Source: Verrucomicrobiales bacterium
Lineage (GTDB): Bacteria; Verrucomicrobiota; Verrucomicrobiia; Verrucomicrobiales; DEV007
DNA length: 64,000 nucleotides
Reading direction: 5' to 3'
Assembly: GCA_012960505.1 (NCBI GenBank)
Contig: DUBC01000036.1
Location: 124,001-188,000, forward strand
In this document: positions 34,578 to 44,049 of the stretch, piece after piece
Numbering within the stretch: the first letter of the stretch is position 1
Layout: the number at the start of each line of letters is the position of its first letter
Position numbers and translations under genes: made by a program
Notes under the pieces: generated by a model
What the model was told of the DNA's origin: nothing
The model's input: the letters and a program-made list of their open reading frames with translations, nothing else
Database searches by the model: none

Positions 34578-35990
34578 ATGAAGCCAAAGCATGTGATCAT
34601 TCTTGGGGGGCTCTTTGTAGTTCTGATTGGAGTCTATTTTATCTCAAACAAGGATAAATCTGAAAGTCAGAAAAAAGATGGCCTTGTGGCTGGGGATAAG
34701 GTTCTTTCAATTACCAATATCAATGAAATAACAGGCGTGAAAATAACGGGCTCTGAAAATTTCGTTCAATTAGGAAGAAAAGACGGTAAGTGGGTAGTTG
34801 TTAACCGTGCTGATTACAAAGCAGATTTCACTAAAATTAGCAGGGCCTTAAAGAAATTGGAGGGGCTCAAGGTCGCTGAGCAAAGGAGAGTTGGGAAAAA
34901 ACATTATGGGCGTTTCGATCTCGAAGAGCCTGAGAGTGAAGACGGGGCAGGAGTTAAGATTCAGCTTTCAAAGAATGAACAGGATCCAGTTGGAGAAATT
35001 ATTATCGGGAAGAGATATGGGGGGGCAACTATTGACTCGGGACAGCAGGGCGGAGGGAATGGGAAATATGTGAGAGTTAGTTCAAATGAGAATCAAGTTT
35101 TTATTGTTTCCGATTCCCTTTTTGATATTGAATCTTCGCCTTCCGGATGGCTGGAAAAGAATCCATTTGGTATTGATAAGTCTAAAGACATCATAGTGGA
35201 GCACTCTGACGGGACCAAGTTTGAATTTATTAGAGAAAAAGAGGGGGATGACGCTTCCCTCAAGGGTCTTGCCAAAAATGAGGAGTTGAATACTTCTAAT
35301 GCATCTACGATCACATCTCCCTTTGTTTCTTTTAACTTTAAGGATGTATCTACTGGGGAAGATGCAGATCCCGAAAAGACGGGTCTAAAAACACCTCTCC
35401 AAGTAACTGTTACTACTTTTGATGGATTTAAATATGATCTTAAATTAGGTAAGGGTGAGGGAGAGAATGTGGATAGTGCAGAGAAGGAGGCGACGGTATC
35501 AGCGGCTAGGTATCATCTAACTTATAGCGTTAGTGCTGAATTTACTGATTTTGTTCTTGAGGGTAGGGAGCCTCAGGAAGATGAGAAATTATCTGATGAT
35601 GCTAGTGATGAAGATCGTAAGAAAGTTGATAAATTAAAAAAAGAACGCGATGCTGCTGACAAACAAAAACAGGAGGAAGAGTTTAAGGATGAGCAAGAAA
35701 AGTTAAAAGAGAAGCTTGAAAAAGAGAAAGCTTTTGCTGGTGTTGTATATGAGATTGATAGTTGGAGCGCAGAGAAATTTTTCAATAAGCGTGAGGATCT
35801 AGTCAAAGAAAAAGAGCCTGAGGCTGAAGAAAAATCAGAGGCAGCGGCCGGTAACGAGAGCCCACCAGAGGGTGTATCGATTCCTGGTATTCCTGGAGCT
35901 TTGATACCAGGAATTGAAGCCGTGGAACCTGAATCAAAAGAGACCTCCGAGAGCAATGAATCTGTAGAGAAACAAGGTGATTCTGAGTAA
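34578..35990 (+). CDS. DUF4340 protein with charged C-terminal region
   Basis: 470-aa protein with an N-terminal membrane helix (about 7-23, IILGGLFVVLIGVYFIS), then DUF4340-type repeats: ITGVKITGSENFVQLGRKDG, WVVVNRADYKADFTKISRAL and KKHYGRFDLEEPES are the typical first copy and IIIGKRYGG follows. The last ~150 residues are a Lys/Glu-rich coiled coil and a Gly/Pro/Ile segment (VSIPGIPGALIPGIE) with an acidic end. DUF4340 proteins often follow GldG-like genes, as here (33 bp). Function unknown; periplasmic location likely. Confidence 0.83.
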   Translation: MKPKHVIILGGLFVVLIGVYFISNKDKSESQKKDGLVAGDKVLSITNINEITGVKITGSENFVQLGRKDGKWVVVNRADYKADFTKISRALKKLEGLKVAEQRRVGKKHYGRFDLEEPESEDGAGVKIQLSKNEQDPVGEIIIGKRYGGATIDSGQQGGGNGKYVRVSSNENQVFIVSDSLFDIESSPSGWLEKNPFGIDKSKDIIVEHSDGTKFEFIREKEGDDASLKGLAKNEELNTSNASTITSPFVSFNFKDVSTGEDADPEKTGLKTPLQVTVTTFDGFKYDLKLGKGEGENVDSAEKEATVSAARYHLTYSVSAEFTDFVLEGREPQEDEKLSDDASDEDRKKVDKLKKERDAADKQKQEEEFKDEQEKLKEKLEKEKAFAGVVYEIDSWSAEKFFNKREDLVKEKEPEAEEKSEAAAGNESPPEGVSIPGIPGALIPGIEAVEPESKETSESNESVEKQGDSE

Positions 35991-36131
35991 TTTAATATGC
36001 TCTAAGTTAAAACTTTCTCATGCCTTATCTTTAGTGTCTTGAGAAACAATAATTACATTTCGTATTGAGTTGGCGGAGAGTAATCTTTTGCGTATCGTAG
36101 AAGACAATAAGAAGATTTATATTTAGTATCT

Positions 36132-37211
36132 ATGTCCGAACAATTAACAAAAGAAGAGGTCGATTTTTCACAAGAAGATTTGGAATCACTTGAAATATTC
36201 CAAGAATCCACTGCGAAGATACGGAATGAGCTTGCAAAGGTTATTATTGGTCAGGAAAAAGTGATCGATCAGTTACTCATTGCGATTTTCTCTAAAGGAC
36301 ATTGCTTGCTAGAAGGAGTCCCTGGTCTTGCAAAGACCTTAATGGTTAGCACTCTAGCCAAATCGTTGAGGATGGATTTCAACCGGATCCAGTTCACTCC
36401 TGACTTAATGCCTTCAGACATTACTGGTACAGAAGTTATTCAGGAAGATAAAACAACAGGATCTCGAGAGTTTAAGTTTCTTAATGGCCCGGTATTTGCC
36501 AATGTTGTTCTCGCTGATGAAATAAACAGGACTCCTCCCAAGACCCAGGCAGCGATGCTAGAAGCGATGCAGGAGCGTCAGGTCACTGTTGGAATGGTCC
36601 GCCATGAACTTCCTGACCCGTTCTTTGTTCTTGCCACTCAAAATCCCATAGAGCAGGAGGGAACTTATACTCTTCCGGAAGCTCAACAGGATAGGTTTAT
36701 GTTCAAGGTTTTTGTCGAATATCCAAACTATGAAGAGGAATACAGAGTAGCTGATACGACGACGCGTGCGGGGGGCTCGTTAGTTAATGAGATTTTGTCA
36801 GGCGATGAAATTAAAAAAACACAAGATCTTGTGCGCCGAGTTCCTGTTCCTCCTCATGTTATTCATTATGCATTGAGGCTAGTGAGGGCAACCAGGATCA
36901 ATGAAGAAGAGGGGGTTCCGGATTCGATGCGTGAATTTTTGAGTTGGGGTGCTGGTCCTAGGGCAGTTCAGTTCCTTCTTTTGGGAGCTAAAGCCAAAGC
37001 GGTGATGGACGGTCGTAGTAGTGCTACTGTTGCTGACGTGAAATCAATTGCTCACCCTGTCCTGCGTCATAGAATAATTACTACATTTAACGCTGAATCC
37101 AGTGGTGTCACGACTGATGATGTTGTTGACAATCTTCTGTCTGAGATTTCTGAAAGAGATGAAGGTGATAAGATACCTCCAACGCTGTCAGGTGCTTTTA
37201 ATGCAGCATAA
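36132..37211 (+). CDS. MoxR-family AAA+ ATPase (first copy)
   Basis: Cytoplasmic AAA+ chaperone-like ATPase; family members work with VWA-domain proteins to activate or remodel enzyme complexes. Walker A is [20 protein letters not shown] (GVPGLAKT near residues 62-69), Walker [21 protein letters not shown], followed by the sensor region [20 protein letters not shown], all typical of the MRP/MoxR group. 359 aa is slightly long because of an N-terminal ~35-residue helix. The DUF58 partner gene follows 38 bp later, which is the standard MoxR-DUF58 pairing. A 141-bp gap before it may hold a promoter. Confidence 0.94.
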   Translation: MSEQLTKEEVDFSQEDLESLEIFQESTAKIRNELAKVIIGQEKVIDQLLIAIFSKGHCLLEGVPGLAKTLMVSTLAKSLRMDFNRIQFTPDLMPSDITGTEVIQEDKTTGSREFKFLNGPVFANVVLADEINRTPPKTQAAMLEAMQERQVTVGMVRHELPDPFFVLATQNPIEQEGTYTLPEAQQDRFMFKVFVEYPNYEEEYRVADTTTRAGGSLVNEILSGDEIKKTQDLVRRVPVPPHVIHYALRLVRATRINEEEGVPDSMREFLSWGAGPRAVQFLLLGAKAKAVMDGRSSATVADVKSIAHPVLRHRIITTFNAESSGVTTDDVVDNLLSEISERDEGDKIPPTLSGAFNAA

Positions 37212-37249
37212 ATCAAACAATCTACTGGAGTAGCATAAAGGCGTAAGAT

Positions 37250-38167
37250 ATGGCTGCTGCGAACACTCCAAATTACTTAGATCCTAAAGTTCTGGAAAGG
37301 ATCAAGAGATTGGACGTGCGTGCAAGGTTAGTCGTTGAAGGCTTCATAACGGGCCAACACAAGAGTCCATATAATGGTTTTGCAGTTGAATTTGCAGGGC
37401 ATCGAGAATATTCGCCAGGCGATGAAATAAAACATATTGATTGGAAGGTTTGGTCAAAGACAGACAAGTTTTACATAAAGGAGTATGAGGAAGAGACTAA
37501 TTTGAAAACGACTCTCATTGTGGATGCTTCAAAATCCATGGGGTATGGTGGAGAGGGATGGTGTAAATTTGATTATGCGGCTACTGCAGGGGCTACGCTA
37601 GGTCACTTACTTCAGAGTCAAGGTGATGCGGTTGGGCTTATTACATTTAATACGAAAGTTAAGGATGTTCTTCCTCCGAGCGCGCGACATAACCATTTAA
37701 AAGAAATTGTACACATTTTGGGAGAAACGGTGCCCGATGATAGGACCGATGTAGGTGAAGCGTTTTTGGAGTTAATTCCTCAGATACGTTCAAGAGGAAT
37801 GGTAGTTATTATTTCTGATCTGTTCGTTGATATAGATGTTCTCGGAAAGGCGTTGCAACAATTCAGACTTCGCAAACAAGAGGTCATTGTTTTCCATGTA
37901 ATGGATCGAGATGAATTGGAATTTCCCTTCGAAGATCATACCAGATTCCTTGGTCTGGAAGGGCCAGAAGAAGTCCATGCTGATCCCAGAGCCTTAAGGA
38001 AAAGTTATTTAGAGATAGTTGGAACTTATCGTAAGGAAGTGGGGAAGGTATGTGATAAGCTTGGTGTTGATTATGCTCTACTTGATACTGGTGAGCCTCT
38101 TGATGCATTTTTGTCTCGGTATTTGGCATTTCGCAAACGTCATACTAGGAAAGGGAGAGTAGGATAA
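37250..38167 (+). CDS. DUF58 protein (VWA-like, MoxR partner)
   Basis: 305-aa soluble protein with the DUF58 signature: FITGQHKSPYNGFAVEFAGH, EYSPGDEIKHIDWKVWSKTD and YIKEYEEETNL. Its VWA-like part starts with LIVDASKSMGYGG near residue 90, which has the D-x-S-x-S metal-site pattern. Unlike many DUF58 proteins there is no membrane helix. It ends 3 bp before the BatA-like gene and should be the cytoplasmic adaptor between MoxR and the membrane VWA proteins, by analogy with other MoxR operons. Confidence 0.93.
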   Translation: MAAANTPNYLDPKVLERIKRLDVRARLVVEGFITGQHKSPYNGFAVEFAGHREYSPGDEIKHIDWKVWSKTDKFYIKEYEEETNLKTTLIVDASKSMGYGGEGWCKFDYAATAGATLGHLLQSQGDAVGLITFNTKVKDVLPPSARHNHLKEIVHILGETVPDDRTDVGEAFLELIPQIRSRGMVVIISDLFVDIDVLGKALQQFRLRKQEVIVFHVMDRDELEFPFEDHTRFLGLEGPEEVHADPRALRKSYLEIVGTYRKEVGKVCDKLGVDYALLDTGEPLDAFLSRYLAFRKRHTRKGRVG

Positions 38168-38170
38168 GTC

Positions 38171-40432
38171 GTGTTGGAATTTTTATTAAATCCAGGTTTT
38201 TTATTTGCCGGCACAGCAGCGGTAGCTGTCCCTATCATTATTCATCTTCTCAATCGTCGTCGCTTTAAGAGGATTGACTGGGCAGCAATGGATTTCCTCC
38301 TTGAAGCACTGCGATTAAATAGGAGGCGAGTAAAATTAGAGGAAATAATTCTTTTGTTGTTACGTTGTTTGGCAATGATTTTAATTGGCCTCATGATTGC
38401 GAGGCCGTCGCTGGACATTAATGTTTCGGGCCTTCTTAAGGCTGGACAAACTGAAAGAATTATTGTTCTGGACGATTCTTTAAGTATGGCCGCTGTTGGG
38501 CAGCAAGGAAGTCCAATCGATAAAGCTTCTGAAATTCTTCAAAAGGGAATTAAGAGCCTTTCAAATAGCAATTCACAAGACATTTTTACCGTGGTGCGTA
38601 CAACGAATCCTAGCAAATTTGCGCCAAACGGATTGCCGTTAACCGAAAGTTCCATAGGAGACTTGCTTGATGAATTTAAAAATATTAAAGCGACTGACTT
38701 ACGAGGAGATTTACATTCCGCACTGTCTACGGTTGATAAAAGTTTTGATTCCGATAACACGAACTTTACTAAAGTGGTTTATTTGTTTACCGATCTCCGT
38801 CGAATGGATTGGGAGAGTTCTACTAAATCAGGATCAGATAAAGGAGTGGTACAAACGCTTCAAAGCATTGCAGAGAAAGCGGCTGGATGTTATGTTGTGG
38901 ACTTAGGATCTGAGGTTGAAAACAATTTATTCATAGAGGAAGTTAAGCCGCTCGGAAAAGTGTTGGTTAATGGAGTTCCTGCGGACTTTGAAGTTCTTGT
39001 CAGAAATCTCGGAAAATCGGATATTGAAGATGTAACTGTAAGTTTTTCGGTTAGAGGCTCATTGCCATTAAAATCCAAGATACCCCGCATAGAGGCTGGT
39101 GCTATTGGTGTGGCAGCTTTTAGTTATACTTTTACAGATACTGGTAAGGAGTCATTTTCCGTGCCTGTTGAAATTTCTTTGGATAATGAATTTTCCAAAG
39201 GTAAGGATGCTCTTAAAAAAGATAATATTCGTTACTTTCCTGCCAGAGTTACAGCCGGTATGCGTGTTTTGATCGTTGATGGAGACCCGTCTGGTATCTT
39301 TGGACGTAGTGAATCCTTCTATCTTTCCAATGCTCTGTCTCCTGGCGGGCCAGCGATTTCGGGTGTCGATGTGACAGTCTTGGATGATGCGGATTTTGAT
39401 TCCTCTAATCTGTCACAGTACGAAGTTATATTTATTGCCAACTTGTATCGAATAACTGAAGAGCGAGCTATCGGGCTTAACGAATGGGTCAAGAATGGAG
39501 GCGGTCTCGTGTTGTTGTTAGGGGATCAAATTGACGAAGATGTATACAATGATGTGTTGTACAAGAATGGCTCGGGTCTATTGCCATTTAAATTGTCGAC
39601 TGTCGGCGGTGATGAAAAAGAAGAGAAATGGGTTAATATAAAGTCTGAAAAACAAAACCATCCTCTCTTTCGTTTCTTTGAAGGTGATAATAAACGATTG
39701 CTTGACCAAGTTAAAGTGTTTCGATGGTGGAATTTTGAAATCGACGAAAATGAAGATTCTTCAAACCCTTCAAATGTTATTGCGTCGTTAACTTCAGATG
39801 ACAATTCTCCTGTTATAGTTGAGAGGCAAATGGGGGATGGGCGAGTCTTAACGATTACAACTCCCCTAGATAATGATTGGAACAATTTCCCTGAAAATGG
39901 AGCTTCATTTCTCATCACTTCGCAGGAGTTAGTCCGATACATGTCGAAAAATATAGCCTCAGAGGGTATGATATCTGTAGCGGAGCCAATTCTTTATCCA
40001 GTCGATGTTAGAGAGTATCGGCAACAAGCTAAGTTGTTAAGGCCTGGAGAGAAAGTTCCCGAAAAGGTTGAAGCTTTGCCACAAAGTAAGAGCAATTTGA
40101 ATGACCTTGAATGGACATTAGAGTATGAAAATACCGACCAAAAAGGCATTTATGAGATTCAATTCGATAGGACAGATGGAAGTGGTGTGCAATCATTAGC
40201 ATTCGCTGCAAATATTGATACTGGAGAAAGTAATCTTAGCCGCATAAGTGTCGCAAGTATCCGCAGTGACCTAGGTACAGCAAGCGTTGAATTTCTGCCA
40301 TTTGATAGCCCTGTACTTGAACTAGAAGCAAATGTTGTTCGGAGTGAAATGTGGAAAGTTATTCTTATAATATTGGGGGTGTTGTTGATGGTAGAGTTGT
40401 TTTATGGTTGGTTGGTTGGTGCTCGCAGATGA
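38171..40432 (+). CDS. BatA-like membrane protein with VWA domain
   Basis: 753-aa protein. The N-terminus (LLNPGFLFAGTAAVAVPIII, then HLLNRRRFKRIDWAAMDFLL) is the BatA/aerotolerance N-terminal region with two helices; a VWA domain begins at IIVLDDSLSMA (D-D-S-L-S metal site, Asp near residue 101). A second Rossmann/GATase-like part runs from VLIVDGDPSGIFGRSESFYL to about residue 600, and a C-terminal helix (about 730-748) anchors the chain. GTG start at 38171, 3 bp after DUF58. Most of the protein would lie in the periplasm. Confidence 0.9.
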   Translation: MLEFLLNPGFLFAGTAAVAVPIIIHLLNRRRFKRIDWAAMDFLLEALRLNRRRVKLEEIILLLLRCLAMILIGLMIARPSLDINVSGLLKAGQTERIIVLDDSLSMAAVGQQGSPIDKASEILQKGIKSLSNSNSQDIFTVVRTTNPSKFAPNGLPLTESSIGDLLDEFKNIKATDLRGDLHSALSTVDKSFDSDNTNFTKVVYLFTDLRRMDWESSTKSGSDKGVVQTLQSIAEKAAGCYVVDLGSEVENNLFIEEVKPLGKVLVNGVPADFEVLVRNLGKSDIEDVTVSFSVRGSLPLKSKIPRIEAGAIGVAAFSYTFTDTGKESFSVPVEISLDNEFSKGKDALKKDNIRYFPARVTAGMRVLIVDGDPSGIFGRSESFYLSNALSPGGPAISGVDVTVLDDADFDSSNLSQYEVIFIANLYRITEERAIGLNEWVKNGGGLVLLLGDQIDEDVYNDVLYKNGSGLLPFKLSTVGGDEKEEKWVNIKSEKQNHPLFRFFEGDNKRLLDQVKVFRWWNFEIDENEDSSNPSNVIASLTSDDNSPVIVERQMGDGRVLTITTPLDNDWNNFPENGASFLITSQELVRYMSKNIASEGMISVAEPILYPVDVREYRQQAKLLRPGEKVPEKVEALPQSKSNLNDLEWTLEYENTDQKGIYEIQFDRTDGSGVQSLAFAANIDTGESNLSRISVASIRSDLGTASVEFLPFDSPVLELEANVVRSEMWKVILIILGVLLMVELFYGWLVGARR

Positions 40433-42906
40433 TGAATAATAAAAGGAAATATATTAAAGTGATGAAGTTAAACAAAGTTGCAATGCTTTTCTTTTTTTGT
40501 GTTTTGAACTTTGTTGCAATATCAGGTCTTGCTCATGGGCAGATACGCATAGAGCCTCTTGAAAAGTCGAATGAAAAGTTGGCGAGTTCCCAATGGCTGG
40601 AAGGAGCGACCTTGAAGACTGACTCTACAGTTGATGAGCTAATGTCTCGAGCGGAACAGTTTTCGAAGCAGGGCAGATATGATCTTGCGAGTAGTCTTTG
40701 GCAGACGGTAATCGACTCGAGCAATGATTTAGTGTTTAGTAATGAAGAATGGATTGAGAGAACTCTATCGCATCAATATGAATTGTATCGTTCAGTTTCA
40801 GGTGAGATTGAAAATGCACTTTCGTCATTGCCTGTAGAGGGGCTTAAAGGTTATAGGCTTAATGCTGATGCCGAAGCAAAAGAAGTTTTATCATCGTATG
40901 TGGATGAAGATCGGGAAAAGGCTCTCGCTGAAGTGGTTCAAAGATATTTTTTAAGCTCTTTCGGAGATGATGCGGCCTTTGAGCTGGCCTGTTTTAAATT
41001 GGATCGGTATGAATTTCTTCCTGCGATTCGTTTGCTGGAGAAGATCATTGATGATTATCCTGATTCTGACGTTAAAAGGTCTGAAGTTATTTTAAGAATA
41101 GCAGCTTTAAATGCTCGTGTTGGAGATGTTCAAGGATCGCTAAAATTGTTAGCGGATCTCAAGAATGATGAAGATTCTCTCCTTCCCAAAAATTTGATTC
41201 GTATAGTGGAGGAAGATATTGCAAAAGTTGATCGATCAAAAGTTAACAGAAATGTTTCAGATAAAGTATGGCCAATGATAATGGGAGAGTCTTCAAGGTC
41301 AGGAGTGATGCGGAATCCAGAAATTGTGCCTACCGATAAGGGCGGTGCCGTGTGGATTCAAAATTATGACTTAACTGTACCTGATGGGTGGCCTGAACTT
41401 CCTGCTGATAACCCTAAAATAGCTTTAAGTGATATGACTGATCCTTTTGCTAGAAGGAATCAAATTCTTGGTTCTTCCTTAAGCAGAAATGGAAAGCTTA
41501 CAAATGATCAGATTTTATCTTCGTGGAAAAAATATGGTTGGATGCCTTCTGCTCAGCTTCTTTTTGATGCTGGACATGTATATTTTAAGAATGATAATCG
41601 ATTAGTTTGTGCGGATTCCGAATCTGGTAAATTGAGATGGCTTGGTTTTAGAAATGAGTATCCTCAGCCTAATTTTACAAAGAATTATAGGTTTAGGCGT
41701 CCTGCTAATACTAATAATGCTGAGAGAATTCCACGCGAAGTAAAAGAGGTTCAGTACTTCTCAGATCATGTTAATCAATCCATGTGCATTGTTGGAAATA
41801 AGATTATTACGATCCAGGGAATTCCTGTTGATTTTGTTGAGGAAGGGATAGCTAATGCTGAAGTTCCTGATCCTGTAGCTGGAAGGGCTGCGATAGTTAA
41901 CCGAACAACTACGGGTCCGCCAAGGATGCGAAAGAATAGGCTGGTGGCTTACCATTCCAGAAATGGTAAATTGCAATGGATGAGATCAGCCGTTGAAGGC
42001 GGTGGAGATTTAATTAAGAACGGTTGCTTTATAGGGGCACCAGTTCCCTATGCGAATTTACTATTAGTCCCAGTTCTGGAAGAGTCTGGTATTTATCTTG
42101 CCGCAATTAATCCTGATAGTGGAGTCACTCAGTGGAGAACATTCCTTGGAGATGAACCGGAACCAGGAGTTGCTTCGCATTCTCTTGTAATGGTCGCTGT
42201 GGATGGGGGTGAAGCATACATGGTGACTGGATCTGGATTAGTTTTTTCGGTGGATGCTATTTCGGGTTCGTTGAACTGGGTAGTTCGTTATCCTAGAACA
42301 GCTAAGAATAATGCAGCAAGGATGCAGCAGCTACAAAGATTCGGAGGGTTTGCAAGAGGAATGAATATTTATAATGAGTTTGATGGTTGGGGGCTAGACA
42401 CAATTATTCCAGCATCTAATGCGTTAATTGTTGCTCCAAGTGATTTCAACCAGCTGATGGCATTTGATAGGCGTACTGGTAAACTTTTATGGGAGTCAGC
42501 ACGTTCACCGGGAAATGCTGGGCAAGAGGGGGTCTATGTGTTAGGTACGTTAGATGATAGTCTTTATGTTGCCGGGACTGATGTCTTGAGGTGTTATAAT
42601 GTTAGGGGCGGGAAGATGTTGTGGGAAAAAGTATTTCCGAGAGGTTATGGGCGAGGAGCGCTCACTGCAGATGGTATATATGTTCCTTCAGGTCTCGATA
42701 AGGTCATTAAGTTTCGGTTAAGTGATGGGGAGCAAGAAAATGAATCAGGTGTCGTTCTTACGGATAACCAACCTGTTGGAAATTTATTTTCAAATGGGAA
42801 GAGGCTTTATTCTCTTGGCTTGCGCCAGTTATGCTCGCTCGGTGAAGTGAGCGTTGAATTGAAATCTAATTTGGAAAAGGAATTAGATGCTAACAAAAAG
42901 AACTAA
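40432..42906 (+). CDS. Secreted PQQ-like beta-propeller protein
   Basis: About 824 aa. Signal peptide probable in MKLNKVAMLFFFCVLNFVAI (ATG 40462), but translation may begin at the ATG 40432 that overlaps the previous stop; the longer frame back to 40351 lies inside batA and is unlikely. An N-terminal ~270 residues look helical and TPR-like (FSKQGRYDLASSLWQTVID); the rest contains PQQ/YVTN-type blades such as SESGKLRWLGFRN, AISGSLNWVVRYP, RRTGKLLWESARS and VRGGKMLWEKVFPR. PQQ binding itself cannot be claimed; in such clusters the propeller may serve as a scaffold. Confidence 0.87.
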   Translation: MNNKRKYIKVMKLNKVAMLFFFCVLNFVAISGLAHGQIRIEPLEKSNEKLASSQWLEGATLKTDSTVDELMSRAEQFSKQGRYDLASSLWQTVIDSSNDLVFSNEEWIERTLSHQYELYRSVSGEIENALSSLPVEGLKGYRLNADAEAKEVLSSYVDEDREKALAEVVQRYFLSSFGDDAAFELACFKLDRYEFLPAIRLLEKIIDDYPDSDVKRSEVILRIAALNARVGDVQGSLKLLADLKNDEDSLLPKNLIRIVEEDIAKVDRSKVNRNVSDKVWPMIMGESSRSGVMRNPEIVPTDKGGAVWIQNYDLTVPDGWPELPADNPKIALSDMTDPFARRNQILGSSLSRNGKLTNDQILSSWKKYGWMPSAQLLFDAGHVYFKNDNRLVCADSESGKLRWLGFRNEYPQPNFTKNYRFRRPANTNNAERIPREVKEVQYFSDHVNQSMCIVGNKIITIQGIPVDFVEEGIANAEVPDPVAGRAAIVNRTTTGPPRMRKNRLVAYHSRNGKLQWMRSAVEGGGDLIKNGCFIGAPVPYANLLLVPVLEESGIYLAAINPDSGVTQWRTFLGDEPEPGVASHSLVMVAVDGGEAYMVTGSGLVFSVDAISGSLNWVVRYPRTAKNNAARMQQLQRFGGFARGMNIYNEFDGWGLDTIIPASNALIVAPSDFNQLMAFDRRTGKLLWESARSPGNAGQEGVYVLGTLDDSLYVAGTDVLRCYNVRGGKMLWEKVFPRGYGRGALTADGIYVPSGLDKVIKFRLSDGEQENESGVVLTDNQPVGNLFSNGKRLYSLGLRQLCSLGEVSVELKSNLEKELDANKKN

Positions 42907-42957
42907 CTGCTTTTAGGATTTAAAGAAACTCACTGCAAATTAGTTATTAATAACATA

Positions 42958-44025
42958 ATGAGAAGAAAAATAGAGTCGCGCAGTAAAGTGAATGGGCGTC
43001 GTGCATTTTTAAAAGCTGCAGCAGTTGGAACGGCTTCAACTTTGAGCCCATTAAGTCATGTGTCTGCAGCCAAAGAGAAGACTGCCGATGAGCTCATTAA
43101 TGAATCTGCTAGAAAAGCGATTGATAAAGGTCTTAGATTTCTTTCGGGCAGACAAATCCAAAGGGGGGCAGATAAGGGAGCTTTTGGAGCATCAGGATAT
43201 GCAGGCAGTGTAGGTATTTGTGGTCTCGGAGGTCTTGCTTTCATGAGCGAAGGAAGTACTCCAGGTGTAGGCCGTTTTGGGAAGCAGGTTGACCTATGTA
43301 CAGAATTTTTAATGAGGCATACTGGGCCAACTGGGTACATTGCAAGAGGTTCGGGTGCAATTGGTAATATGTATGCTCACGGGTTTGCTATGCTTTGTAT
43401 GTCTCAGGCTTACGGTATGTCGCGGAAAAGGGAACTTGGCCAGAAGCTCAGGTTAGCAATTAAGTGTACCCTTGCCGCTCAAAATGACCAGGGTGGGTGG
43501 AGGTACCGGCCGGTAAAAAGTGATGCTGACCTTTCTGTTACAGTGTGCCAAATCATGGCCCTACGTGCAGCAAGGGATTCAGGTATTAATGTTCCGGATA
43601 GCGCTCGTGAGAAGTGCATTGATTATGTCAAAAAGAGTCAAACGGCAGATGGTAGTTTTCGGTACACAATGCGCGGTGGGCATACTACTTTTGCCCTTAC
43701 TGCAGCGGGATGTGTCTCACTTTTTAGTGCTGGAATTTATGATGGTCAGCAGATTGAAAAGGGATTGAAGTATCTTAAGAGGCGTAAAGATAGTGTTGAA
43801 AGACACTATTTTTACTATGGGCACTATTATGCCGTCCAAGCGATGTGGCATGCTGGAGGTGAATGGTGGAATGATTGGTACCCCGGCATTAGAGATAAAT
43901 TAATAACCTCTCAAGGTGCCAACGGTGCTTGGGGTAATTCTTCCTATGGGCAAGAATTTGCAACAGCAATGGCATGCATCATTCTTCAGATGCCCAACGA
44001 CATGTTGCCTATCTTCGCTCGCTAA
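42958..44025 (+). CDS. Tat-exported prenyltransferase/squalene-cyclase-like repeat protein
   Basis: 355-aa protein with a twin-arginine signal (GRRAFLKAAAVGTASTL), so it should be exported folded. The mature part shows alpha/alpha toroid repeats with the QW-type motifs AQNDQGGWRYRPVKSDADLS, KKSQTADGSFRYTMRGG and TSQGANGAWGNSSYGQEFAT, as in squalene-hopene cyclases and prenyltransferase beta subunits. No complete cyclase DxDD site is visible; the length is about half of a cyclase, so a binding or structural role is more likely than catalysis. Lies between the PQQ-propeller and the second VWA membrane protein. Confidence 0.85.
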   Translation: MRRKIESRSKVNGRRAFLKAAAVGTASTLSPLSHVSAAKEKTADELINESARKAIDKGLRFLSGRQIQRGADKGAFGASGYAGSVGICGLGGLAFMSEGSTPGVGRFGKQVDLCTEFLMRHTGPTGYIARGSGAIGNMYAHGFAMLCMSQAYGMSRKRELGQKLRLAIKCTLAAQNDQGGWRYRPVKSDADLSVTVCQIMALRAARDSGINVPDSAREKCIDYVKKSQTADGSFRYTMRGGHTTFALTAAGCVSLFSAGIYDGQQIEKGLKYLKRRKDSVERHYFYYGHYYAVQAMWHAGGEWWNDWYPGIRDKLITSQGANGAWGNSSYGQEFATAMACIILQMPNDMLPIFAR

Positions 44026-44049
44026 TAATTATTTTTACGGAACAATAAG

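Noticed and set aside
40351-40431. Upstream extension of the PQQ-propeller gene
   Set aside because: It lies inside the 3' end of the BatA-like gene, and the signal peptide begins later (40432 or 40462).
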